DNA of 64,000 nucleotides, from contig JBFKQC010000001.1 in NCBI GenBank assembly GCA_041627895.1, positions 62,001-126,000 on the forward strand, written 5' to 3'. The position numbers and the translations under genes are program-made. Position 1 is the stretch's first letter. Each line of letters opens with the position of its first letter. Source of the DNA: JBFKQC01 sp041627895 (GTDB lineage Bacteria > Pseudomonadota > Alphaproteobacteria > Rhodobacterales > Rhodobacteraceae). Below, piece after piece: positions 43,564 to 50,571 of this stretch. The notes under the pieces are model-generated. The model had not been told where the DNA came from and made no database searches. It saw only the letters and a list, made by a program, of their open reading frames with translations.

Positions 43564-43637
43564 CCCACCGCGCAATACCCTACCAACCCCTTACCCCACC
43601 GCACGCCCTGTTTACCCCGCCGAACCCCGCCCTTCGC

Positions 43638-43689
43638 ACCGACGCAATACCGACGGAATACATACGTGATACCGACGTGCCGATTCCGG
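43638..43689. repeat. short ATACCGACG repeat array, copy 1
   Basis: ATACCGACG occurs at 43647-43655 and 43669-43677, with a partial ACCGACG at 43638-43644. The 20-mer TACATACGTGATACCGACGT (43659-43678) followed directly by GCCGATTCCGG (43679-43689) is repeated at 58328-58379, where 21 bp of extra repeat units separate the two blocks. It lies upstream of the orphan gene and downstream of the NYN gene, both on the minus strand. Confidence 0.65.
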
Positions 43690-43767
43690 GCAAAACAAGG
43701 CGTTAACCCCCGATTCGCGGGCCTTCGCCCGGACTCGCGCGCGCGCCCCGTTAACCGCTCGCTAATC

Positions 43768-44481
43768 TCAATCCACCCGCCGCACCAGCAGCTGGTTGCC
43801 GGTCTTCCGCGTCTCGAACCGGTTCAGCCCCGCCACCAGGTCGCTGAGTTTCCTCTTGCCGTAGGTCCGGCAGTCGAAATCGGGGTTTTCCGCCAGGATA
43901 TGCTGGCCCAAGAGCCCCAGCGCGTACCAGTCGTCGTCCTGCTCGATCCGGTCCATCGCGCGCAGGAACAGCGGGATCGCCTCGCTCGGGGGTTTCTTGC
44001 CCGTCGCCTTCGAGGGCTTGCCGCGCACAGGTTCCGGTTCCTCGACGATGTTCTCGATCAGGATGAAGCGGTTGCAGACATTTCTCAACGATTCCGGGGC
44101 CTTCGCTTCGCCGATCCCGATCACGTCCATGCCCTGCTCGCGAATCCGGTTGGCGAGCGCGGTGAAGTCGCTGTCGGACGAGACCAGCACGAACCCGTCG
44201 AAGCGGCCGGTATGCAGGATGTCCATCGCGTCGATCACCAGCCCGATGTCAGAGGCGTTCTTGCCCTTGGTGTTCGCGGTCTCCTGGTGCGCCACAAGCC
44301 CGTGGTCGCGCACCTCGCGCGTCCAGCCCGAAAGCTGCCCCGAGGACCAGTCGCCATAGACCCGCCGCAGCGCCGGCTCGCCGAAGGACGTGATCTCCTT
44401 CAGAATCGCGCCCGCGTACCGCGCGGGGATGTTGTCGGCGTCGATCAGCACGGCGTAAAGCTTGCGTTCGCGGTCGGTCAT
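43768..44481 (-). CDS. NYN-domain ribonuclease with C-terminal OST-HTH/LOTUS domain
   Basis: This 237-residue protein has an N-terminal NYN (PIN-like) nuclease domain (about 1-150): acidic residues in LIDADNIPARY, then VLVSSDSDFTALANRIRE. A Lys/Pro-rich linker leads to a C-terminal LOTUS/OST-HTH domain (about 165-235, DDDWYALGLLGQHI and FDCRTYGKRKLSDLV). LOTUS domains bind RNA, so an RNA-processing or decay function is likely. It is followed on the transcript by no further gene and overlaps the GNAT gene stop by one base. Confidence 0.9.
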   Translation of the reverse strand: MTDRERKLYAVLIDADNIPARYAGAILKEITSFGEPALRRVYGDWSSGQLSGWTREVRDHGLVAHQETANTKGKNASDIGLVIDAMDILHTGRFDGFVLVSSDSDFTALANRIREQGMDVIGIGEAKAPESLRNVCNRFILIENIVEEPEPVRGKPSKATGKKPPSEAIPLFLRAMDRIEQDDDWYALGLLGQHILAENPDFDCRTYGKRKLSDLVAGLNRFETRKTGNQLLVRRVD

Positions 44482-44966
44482 CAGGTGTTCACCAGTGATT
44501 TCAACATGATAAGGGCATCAACATAGCCCCTTTCGGGATGCAGGAACACCCCCGGTAGGCGGCCGATCTCTTCGAATCCGGCCCGCCGCCACAGCCGGAT
44601 CGCGCCCTCGTTCGTCGCCACGACGAAGTTGAACTGCATCGCCCGGTACCCCAGCGCGCGCGCCTCGTCCAGCGAATGGTTCAGCATCGCGCCCGCGACG
44701 CCGCGCCCCCGCGCCGCCGTCGCGGTGGCGTAGCCGCAGTTGCAGACATGGGCGCCGCCGCCCCGCTGGTTCGTCTTCAGGTAATAGGTGCCGAGGATTT
44801 CGCCATTGTCCTCAGCCACATAGACCCGTCCCTGCCGCCAATAGGCCAGCGCGTCCCCGCGCGAGATGTCGGGGTCCACGGTATAGGTGTCGCCGGCGCG
44901 GAAAATCGGCGCCAGCACCGACCAGATCGCCTCGGCGTCGCCCGGCCCCGCCGCGCGCACCCGCAT
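44481..44966 (-). CDS. GNAT-family N-acetyltransferase (Mnat/phosphinothricin type)
   Basis: This 161-residue GNAT shows the acetyl-CoA pyrophosphate loop TAAARGRGVAGAMLNHSLDEA and the C-terminal ATNEGAIRLWRRAGFEEIGRLPG. Acceptor unknown; toxin or amino-acid derivatives are typical for the subgroup. Its ATG overlaps the stop of the secreted SecD-P1-like gene by one base (TGATG), and its own stop abuts the NYN gene start. Confidence 0.88.
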   Translation of the reverse strand: MRVRAAGPGDAEAIWSVLAPIFRAGDTYTVDPDISRGDALAYWRQGRVYVAEDNGEILGTYYLKTNQRGGGAHVCNCGYATATAARGRGVAGAMLNHSLDEARALGYRAMQFNFVVATNEGAIRLWRRAGFEEIGRLPGVFLHPERGYVDALIMLKSLVNT

Positions 44967-45352
44967 CAGCCACGCTCCGCCGCGTGCTCGGCACAGCCAA
45001 TCTCGCCCCTGAGCAGCCGCGCCGTGCGTGCCGCGTCGCGCGCCGAGGGCATCGAGGCCGCCAGCCGCCCCGATCCGATCACCTCGACGATCGTTGCGCG
45101 GATGATGACCTCGGCGCAGGCCGAAACGGTCGCCGCCTCTCCGACATGCCCTGCCGTGAACAGCGCCAGTTTCTGTGCCCCCGCCGTCGTCAGCACGACA
45201 TGCAGCGCCGCCCCGGCCTCGGCCCTCGCCTCGGCCCCGGCGATCTCCCCGGGCTTGAAATCCAGGCGATCCCCGGCCGCCTCGATCCGCAGCACCGGCT
45301 CCGCAAGGGCCGTGCCGGCGGCAAGGAAAAGCGCCGGCGCCAGCCGGATCAA
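44966..45352 (-). CDS. secreted protein with SecDF P1-head-like domain
   Basis: This 128-residue protein has a Sec signal peptide (MIRLAPALFLAAGTALAE). The mature domain, with the pattern VVLTTAGAQKLALFTAGHVG then VSACAEVIIRATIVEVIGSG, resembles the P1 head subdomain of SecD (the part binding preproteins), which normally is embedded in a large membrane protein. Here it stands alone, without membrane helices. The start is a TTG (45350-45352) overlapping the frmA stop (TTGA). The similarity is by eye and could be coincidental. Confidence 0.65.
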   Translation of the reverse strand: MIRLAPALFLAAGTALAEPVLRIEAAGDRLDFKPGEIAGAEARAEAGAALHVVLTTAGAQKLALFTAGHVGEAATVSACAEVIIRATIVEVIGSGRLAASMPSARDAARTARLLRGEIGCAEHAAERG

Positions 45353-46461
45353 TACACCACCACCGACCGGATCGACTTGCCCGCATGCATCAAATCGAAG
45401 CCCTCGTTGATATTCTCCAGCGTCAGCGTGTGGGTGATCATCGGGTCGATCTCGATCTTGCCGGCCATGTACCAGTCTACGATCTTCGGCACGTCCGTCC
45501 GCCCCCGCGCGCCGCCGAACGCGGTGCCGCGCCAGACCCGCCCCGTCACCAGCTGGAACGGCCGCGTGGAGATCTCCGCCCCCGCCGGCGCCACGCCGAT
45601 GATCACGCTTTCACCCCAGCCCTTGTGCGCGCATTCCAGCGCCGCGCGCATCACCTGCACGTTGCCCGTGGCGTCGAAGGAATAATCCGCGCCGCCGCCG
45701 GTCAGGTCGACGAGATAGGGCACCAGGTCGCCCTCGACCTCGCCCGGATTGACGAAATCGGTCATGCCGAAGCGCTCGGCCATCGCCTTCTTGTCCGGGT
45801 TCAGGTCGACACCGACGATCTGGTCGGCGCCGGCAAGCCGGAGCCCCTGGATCACGTTCAGCCCGATACCGCCGAGGCCGAACACCACACAGCGCGACCC
45901 GATCTCGACCTTGGCGGTGTTGATCACCGCGCCGATCCCCGTCGTCACGCCGCAGCCGATATAGCAGATCTTGTCGAACGGCGCGTCCTCGCGCACCTTG
46001 GCCAGCGCAATCTCCGGCAGCACGGTGTGGTTGGCAAACGTGGAACAGCCCATGTAGTGCAGGATCGGGTCGCCATCGAGGGTCGAGAACCGCGAGGTGC
46101 CGTCGGGCATCAGGCCCTGGCCCTGGGTCGAGCGGATCGCCTGGCAGAGGTTGGTCTTGGGGTTCAGGCAATAGTCGCATTCCCGGCACTCGGGGGTGTA
46201 AAGCGGAATCACGTGATCGCCCGGCTTCACGCTGGTCACGCCCTCGCCGACCTCGACCACCACGCCCGCGCCCTCGTGGCCCAGGATCGCCGGGAACAGC
46301 CCCTCTGGGTCGGCGCCGCTAAGCGTGAACTCGTCGGTGTGGCAGATCCCCGTGGCCTTGATCTCGACCAGCACCTCGCCGGCGCGCGGCCCGGCCAGGT
46401 TGACCTCCATGATCTCCAGCGGTTTGCCTGCGGCGGTGGCGACGGCGGCACGGGTCTTCAT
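45349..46461 (-). CDS. frmA: S-(hydroxymethyl)glutathione dehydrogenase (class III alcohol dehydrogenase)
   Basis: FrmA (also AdhI/FlhA) oxidises S-hydroxymethylglutathione with NAD+, the first enzymatic step of formaldehyde removal. The 370-residue zinc protein has catalytic ligands in GICHTDEF and GHEGAG, structural zinc Cys in CRECDYCLNPKTNLC, and the NAD motif VFGLGGIGLNV. The class III features are clear throughout. It is coupled by overlap to the SecD-P1-like and GNAT genes. The second-step gene fghA is at 39068 on the same strand. Confidence 0.95.
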   Translation of the reverse strand: MKTRAAVATAAGKPLEIMEVNLAGPRAGEVLVEIKATGICHTDEFTLSGADPEGLFPAILGHEGAGVVVEVGEGVTSVKPGDHVIPLYTPECRECDYCLNPKTNLCQAIRSTQGQGLMPDGTSRFSTLDGDPILHYMGCSTFANHTVLPEIALAKVREDAPFDKICYIGCGVTTGIGAVINTAKVEIGSRCVVFGLGGIGLNVIQGLRLAGADQIVGVDLNPDKKAMAERFGMTDFVNPGEVEGDLVPYLVDLTGGGADYSFDATGNVQVMRAALECAHKGWGESVIIGVAPAGAEISTRPFQLVTGRVWRGTAFGGARGRTDVPKIVDWYMAGKIEIDPMITHTLTLENINEGFDLMHAGKSIRSVVVY

Positions 46462-46752
46462 CTCGGTTCTCCCTGGAAATCGGCTTCCGGCGAGCCTCGG
46501 TCAAAGCCCCAGTATTTGCAAGCGACGGTTTCCCCGGCGCTGGGTCCCATGCTTGTTCTCGTCGGAAATACGCATTTCCTGCCCCGGTCGCATGCCGACC
46601 GCCCGGGATTGCGCGTCGCCTCGCCGCTGGCAGGACAAGAGCGCGCGGAAGCGCACATTTCGATGGCAGCCGGCCCCGGGGTTGTCCTCTGCCCGGTTCC
46701 GCCGGTCCGGACGGCCCTGCGGCCGACTCGACTCCGGCCGGCGAGAGGACTA
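46462..46752. other. frmA-imuB divergent intergenic region without a gene
   Basis: Frames here have no family similarity or credible start. In particular no imuA/SulA-like gene is present, although imuA usually precedes imuB. The region should hold the frmA promoter (minus strand) and, at its right end, the imuB promoter with its SOS box. Confidence 0.6.
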
Positions 46753-46767
46753 GAACAAAACCCGAAC
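46753..46767. promoter_or_regulatory. LexA (SOS) box of imuB
   Basis: GAAC-AAAACCC-GAAC is an exact match to the alphaproteobacterial LexA operator, a direct repeat GTTC-N7-GTTC read from the other strand. It lies 20 bp upstream of the imuB ATG, where a repressor would overlap the promoter or transcription start. Confidence 0.85.
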
Positions 46768-46787
46768 ATCTGCTGCCGAGTCTGCCG

Positions 46788-48443
46788 ATGCCCAAGCGCC
46801 GTATCCTTTCGCTCTGGTTTCCGCGGCTTGCTGCCGAGCGGCTCTTGCGGCTTGACCGCGGGCATCTCGACCGGCCCTTCGCCGTGGTCGCCGACCGCAA
46901 CCACATGCAGGTGCTCGCCTCGCTCTCGGTCGCGGCCTCGGCGGCGGGGCTGGTGCCCGGCCAGCCGCTGCGCGACGCGCAGGCGATGTGCCCCGAGCTC
47001 GCCACCCGGCTCGCCAACCCGCAGTCCGAGGCGGCGTTTCTCGCCGCGCTGCGCCGCTGGGCCGGCAAGTTCAGCCCCTGGGTCGCCGAAGAGCCGCCCG
47101 CGAGCCTGGTCGTCGACCTGACCGGCTGCGCGCATCTCTTCGGCGGCGAGGAAGCGCTCCTGCAGCAGATCGAACAGGACTGCGCCGATCTGGGCCTGTC
47201 CGTGCAATGCGGCATCGCCGACACGGTGGGCGCGGCCTGGGCGCTGGCGCGCTATGCCGGCCAGCCCGCGCCGCTTGCCCGCACCGGCGACGCCATCGAT
47301 CAGGAGGCCCCCGCCACCCGCGCCCGCGCCGCCAGACGGCGCCACTGGGAACGCGGCGGCCCGGCGCCGAAGGCGGCGCAGCGGACCCCGCGCACGCACC
47401 GCATCGCGCCGTCCGGCAAGGCGCATTCGGCGCTGGCGCCGCTGACGGTCGCCGCGCTGCGGATCGACGCCGACACCGCAGCCCAGCTTGCCCGCCTCGG
47501 CCTGCGCAAGGTGGGCGATCTCGCCGGCATGCCGCGCGCCGCGCTCGCCCGCCGCTTCGGCCAGGCGCTGGTCGGGCGGCTCGACCAGGCGCTGGGCGTC
47601 GCGCCGGAACCGGTCTCGCCGGCGCAGCCGGCGATGCGTTTCGCGGTGCGGCTGACCCTGCCGGACCCGATCGGGCTCGATGCCGACATCATGGCCGCGC
47701 TCGACCGGCTGCTGCCGGAACTGGAAAAGCGCCTGACCGCCAGGGGCCGCGGCGCGCGGCGGGTCAGGATGCAGCTTTTCCGCGCCGACGCGACGATGCA
47801 GACGGTCGAGATCGGGCTCGCCCGCCCCTCGGCCAGCCCCGACCGGATCCGCCCGCTGCTGATCATCAAGCTCCCCGACATCGACGCCGGCTTCGGCATC
47901 GACTGCGTCCGGCTCGAGGCGCATGTGACCGAGCCTGTGCATGCCCGCCAGCACCGCGGCCACATGGATGCCGCGGCGGATGTCAGCGCGCGGCTCGGGG
48001 CCGACACCGTGCTTGACGACCTGATCGGCCGGATCGGCGCGCGGATCGGGCTCGAGGCGATCACGCGGGTCCATCCCGCCGACAGCCACATCCCGGAAAA
48101 GACCTCGAAACGTCTCGCCGCCGCCTGGTCCGAGCCGGCGCATGACTGGCCCGCGCCGCCCACGCCGCGCCCGCTGATGATCTGGCGGCCCGAGCCGGTG
48201 ACGGCCGACGACCGACCCGACCCGCCCGCCGCGTTTCGCTGGCGCGGGCGCGCCCATGTCACCGCCGCGGTCAGCGGGCCGGAACGCATCTCGCCCGAAT
48301 GGTGGCTGGACGAACCTGACTGGCGTTCGGGCGTGCGCGACTACTGGCAGGTGACGACGCAAGGCGGCGAGCGGTTCTGGCTTTACTACGCCCACGGCGC
48401 GGCGATGTCGTCGGGCTGGTTCTGCCAGGGCAGCTTTGCCTGA
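46788..48443 (+). CDS. imuB: ImuB-like Y-family polymerase homologue
   Basis: ImuB is the catalytically dead Y-family scaffold of the SOS mutasome that recruits DnaE2. The 551-residue protein begins with RILSLWFPRLAAER, has SLVVDLTGCAHLFGGE in the palm, RLGLRKVGDLAGMPRAALARRFG in the thumb region, and an extended C-terminus ending in WLYYAHGAAMSSGWFCQGSFA, quoted here in part as WLYYAHGAAMSSG. The Y-family catalytic acid near the start (YVDMD-type) is replaced, as in ImuB. A LexA box precedes it. Neither imuA nor dnaE2 is adjacent. Confidence 0.9.
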   Translation: MPKRRILSLWFPRLAAERLLRLDRGHLDRPFAVVADRNHMQVLASLSVAASAAGLVPGQPLRDAQAMCPELATRLANPQSEAAFLAALRRWAGKFSPWVAEEPPASLVVDLTGCAHLFGGEEALLQQIEQDCADLGLSVQCGIADTVGAAWALARYAGQPAPLARTGDAIDQEAPATRARAARRRHWERGGPAPKAAQRTPRTHRIAPSGKAHSALAPLTVAALRIDADTAAQLARLGLRKVGDLAGMPRAALARRFGQALVGRLDQALGVAPEPVSPAQPAMRFAVRLTLPDPIGLDADIMAALDRLLPELEKRLTARGRGARRVRMQLFRADATMQTVEIGLARPSASPDRIRPLLIIKLPDIDAGFGIDCVRLEAHVTEPVHARQHRGHMDAAADVSARLGADTVLDDLIGRIGARIGLEAITRVHPADSHIPEKTSKRLAAAWSEPAHDWPAPPTPRPLMIWRPEPVTADDRPDPPAAFRWRGRAHVTAAVSGPERISPEWWLDEPDWRSGVRDYWQVTTQGGERFWLYYAHGAAMSSGWFCQGSFA

Positions 48444-48530
48444 GCCGGACGGCGCCCGATTGACCCGGACGCGGCGCGACCGGACCAAGGCGCCCGCAGC
48501 CGCCCTTCGCGGCCACCGGCCGCCCCGCGC

Positions 48531-49646
48531 TCAGATCTTCCAGGTGTAAAGTGCCGTCACCGCATAATTCCACGCCGCCCCCACCAGCACGCCGGCCAGC
48601 GCCGACGCGTACCAGATCGTGCCAAGCGATTCGAAGAGATAGACCGCCACGCCGACATTGGCGACCGCGCCCACGGCAGAGGCCGCGCAGAACGACAGCC
48701 AGCCGGGCAGCAGCCGCCAGCCCCGCAGCCGCCGGTCGTGATAGGTGAAGACGTTGTTGACGAAGAAATTCGCCGTCATCGCCACCAGCGTCGCCGCGGC
48801 CTGCGCCGCGGAAAAGCCCACGTCCAGCCCGCGGAACAGTCCCGCAAGCACCACGAAGTGCACCCCCACACCCAGCCCGCCCACAAGCGAGAACATCACG
48901 AACTTGACCGGAACGTAACGCCCGACGGTCTTGGCCAGCAGAAGCTCGACGAAATCCAGCGCCACCTTGGTGCCGAGCTTCGACTGCCCCTGCCGCCGGG
49001 CGCGGAACTGATAGGGCACCTCGCGCACGTCGAGCGCCGGGCCGGGCGTGGTCAGGATATCCAGCAACAGCTTGTAGCCCACGCCCGACAGCCCGGCCGC
49101 GCGAACGCGCAGCGCCTCGGTCCGGATCAGGAAGAAGCCGCTCATCGGATCGGCCAGCGTGACGCCTGCCACGCGCCGCGACAGCGCAGTCGCCAGCCGC
49201 GACTGGCGCCGCCGCGCCGCGGACCACTCGCCGGTGCCGCCGCCCTCGACATAGCGCGAGCCGACCACCAGATCGAGCCGCTCGGCCCGCGCCAGCCGCA
49301 GCATCTCGCCCAGCCGGCGCTCGTCGTGCTGCAGATCGCCGTCGATCACCGCGGCAAAGGGCGCCGTGGTGGCCAGCATGCCCTCGATCACCGCGCCCGA
49401 CAGGCCGCGCCGCCCGATACGCTGCAGGCAGCGGATGCGCCCGTCGCGCGCCGCAAGCGCGCGCACCGCGTCCGCCGTGCCGTCCGGGCTGTCGTCGTCG
49501 ACGAACAGGATCTCGAAGGCGATGCCCTCGAGCGCGCCGGTCAGCCGGGCGACCAGCTCGGCGACGTTGTCCGCCTCGTCATAGGTCGGCACGACCACGG
49601 CCAGTTCGGGCCCGGCCGTGGGCGCGGAGCGCGGCGCGGCGGCCAT
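48531..49646 (-). CDS. polyprenyl-phosphate glycosyltransferase: GT2 with C-terminal GtrA domain
   Basis: The 371-residue protein combines a GT2 dolichyl-phosphate mannose synthase-like domain (about 15-240; VVVPTYDEADNV, FVDDDSPDGT, AVIDGDLQHD) with a four-helix GtrA-like membrane domain (about 250-371; FSLVGGLGVGVHFVVLAGLF and TANFFVNNVFTYHDRRLRG). Such fusions make polyprenyl-phosphate sugars and flip or anchor them for envelope glycan modification. It is a monocistron; the tandem RNA modules lie just upstream and end about 100 bp before its ATG, on the same strand. Confidence 0.93.
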   Translation of the reverse strand: MAAAPRSAPTAGPELAVVVPTYDEADNVAELVARLTGALEGIAFEILFVDDDSPDGTADAVRALAARDGRIRCLQRIGRRGLSGAVIEGMLATTAPFAAVIDGDLQHDERRLGEMLRLARAERLDLVVGSRYVEGGGTGEWSAARRRQSRLATALSRRVAGVTLADPMSGFFLIRTEALRVRAAGLSGVGYKLLLDILTTPGPALDVREVPYQFRARRQGQSKLGTKVALDFVELLLAKTVGRYVPVKFVMFSLVGGLGVGVHFVVLAGLFRGLDVGFSAAQAAATLVAMTANFFVNNVFTYHDRRLRGWRLLPGWLSFCAASAVGAVANVGVAVYLFESLGTIWYASALAGVLVGAAWNYAVTALYTWKI

Positions 49647-49750
49647 GTCGGCGGCGCCAGCCGCCAGGGCTCGGTCCTCCGGTTTGATGGCTGGGTCCCC
49701 CTGCGCATCCGTGGTCGGAGCCCTACATGGCCCGTCGCGCCGCGCGATGC

Positions 49751-49779
49751 AAAAGGAAAACCCGCCTCGGGGGGCGGGT
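49751..49779 (-). terminator. intrinsic terminator of small RNA module B
   Basis: On the minus strand ACCCGCC (49779-49773 side) pairs with GGCGGGT around a 6-nt loop, followed by TTTTCCTTTT (complement of 49751-49760). A 7-bp GC stem plus U-tract is a strong intrinsic terminator. Confidence 0.7.
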
Positions 49780-49850
49780 CGGGCCGGCGAAACATCCCGG
49801 CGGTTCGATCTGGTGGGGGCTATGTCGCCGAACCGCCGGGGTCACTCGTA
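49751..49850 (-). ncRNA. probable small RNA, module B of a tandem pair
   Basis: On the minus strand a perfect 12-bp stem (49840-49829 with 49807-49796) closes a 21-nt loop (49828-49808). The loop contains ACAUAGCCCCCACC; a terminator hairpin with a U-tract follows. The loop is the exact complement of GGUGGGGGCUAUG, that is, a Shine-Dalgarno sequence, a short spacer and AUG, so base-pairing to ribosome-binding sites is likely. Module A at 49988 has the same layout with compensating stem changes. The 5' end is not defined; the conserved leader to 49925 may contain the promoter. Confidence 0.65.
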
Positions 49851-49925
49851 CTCGCTGTAGGGCCGGTTATCGGCGCCGATCGGGGCGGCGTGATGATCGC
49901 GTGGCGACGCTTTGCGGGTCATTTC
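49841..49925 (-). promoter_or_regulatory. conserved upstream block of RNA module B
   Basis: The minus-strand sequence GAAATGACC (complement of 49917-49925) lies exactly 76 bp upstream of the hairpin stem, and a second conserved patch GATAACCGG...TACAGCGA sits closer in. Both recur in module A at identical distance. They probably hold the promoter, though no clear -35/-10 pair can be named. Confidence 0.45.
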
Positions 49926-49987
49926 TGGGCGAAAGTCTGTCCTGGTTGAGTTCCTGGTGTGAAACTCGCCCCTCCAGCGCATCGCCC

Positions 49988-50011
49988 AAGAAAAAAACCG
50001 CCCGAAGGCGG
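49988..50011 (-). terminator. intrinsic terminator of small RNA module A
   Basis: On the minus strand CCGCC-ttcg-GGCGG is followed by TTTTTTTCTT (complement of 49988-49997). The UUCG tetraloop-closing form and long U-tract make this a strong intrinsic terminator. Confidence 0.75.
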
Positions 50012-50088
50012 CCGCTTCGCGACAAGAGCGTCCCCGGCGCTGCGACTGGGTGGGGGCTATGACACCGCACCGCCGGGGAACAGCTCTT
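49988..50088 (-). ncRNA. probable small RNA, module A of a tandem pair
   Basis: On the minus strand the stem CCCCGGCG (50078-50071) + one G/G mismatch + TGCG (50069-50066) pairs with CGCA + CGCCGGGG (50044-50032), closing a 21-nt loop (50065-50045) that contains UCAUAGCCCCCACCC. A terminator hairpin with U-tract follows. The loop length and C-rich core are identical to module B although the stems differ (TTCG/CGAA there, TGCG/CGCA here), which is the covariation expected of a functional RNA. C-rich-loop RNAs in tandem are reminiscent of CcsR/cuckoo RNAs, but the CCUCCUCCC motif of those is absent. Confidence 0.65.
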
Positions 50089-50163
50089 CATCGCTATGAT
50101 CCCGTTATTCGCGGCAATCGCGTCGGAAACGCGGAACGATCGTGGTATTTCTGCGGTCATTTC
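50079..50163 (-). promoter_or_regulatory. conserved upstream block of RNA module A
   Basis: GAAATGACC (complement of 50155-50163) is 76 bp upstream of the hairpin stem, the same distance as in module B. The patch GAATAACGGGATCATAGCGA nearer the hairpin aligns to the equivalent patch of module B. Confidence 0.45.
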
Positions 50164-50220
50164 CCGGCGCGTTCCGGCCACAGCTTGATTTCGCCACGCG
50201 AAGCCTCCACTCTTTCGGGC

Positions 50221-50568
50221 ATGACGATCCAGACGCCGACCCAGTTCCCGCCCGTTGCGCGGCTGCCCGAGCAGGTCGCCTTCGACCGGAAGGAGCTGGG
50301 GGTGATCATGGGGCTTTACGGACGCATGGTCGCCGCCGGGGAATGGCGGGATTACGGAATATCCAGCCTGCGCGAGGTGGCGGTTTTCGCGGTGTTCCGC
50401 CGCACGGCGGAGCACCCGCTATACCGGATCGAGAAACGCCCCCGGCTCAGACATCGCCAGGGGCTTTATTCTGTCATAGGGATGGACGGGCAGATCCTGA
50501 AGCGCGGGCACGACCTGAAGACCGTGCTGCGCGTGCTGGAGCGCAAGCTGATCCGGGTGGTCGAGTAG
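50221..50568 (+). CDS. DUF2794-family protein
   Basis: This 115-residue protein belongs to an alphaproteobacterial family catalogued as DUF2794; the signature is FDRKELGVIMGLYGRMVAAG, then FAVFRRTAEHPLYRIEKRP and GQILKRGHDLKTVLRVL. Function unknown; small, basic and soluble. The ATG at 50221 follows only a weak GGGC. It is convergent with the NlpC/P60 gene with 3 bp between stop codons. Confidence 0.9.
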   Translation: MTIQTPTQFPPVARLPEQVAFDRKELGVIMGLYGRMVAAGEWRDYGISSLREVAVFAVFRRTAEHPLYRIEKRPRLRHRQGLYSVIGMDGQILKRGHDLKTVLRVLERKLIRVVE

Positions 50569-50571
50569 GCG

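Noticed and set aside
46530..46787. Possible imuA remnant upstream of imuB
   Set aside because: The frame there (starting MLVLVGNTHF) has no RecA/SulA-like motif, no ribosome-binding site and reads through the LexA box.
49821..49860. Plus-strand mini-ORFs starting at GGTGGGGGCTATG in both modules (MSPNRRG and MTPHRRG)
   Set aside because: They look like well-placed starts, but the first stops after 12 codons, and the stem covariation and minus-strand U-tracts favour an RNA on the other strand.
49842..49922. A 26-codon minus-strand ORF ending directly at the hairpin of RNA module B
   Set aside because: No Shine-Dalgarno sequence precedes its ATG, and the equivalent frame in module A has no stop at the matching place, so coding is not conserved between the copies.
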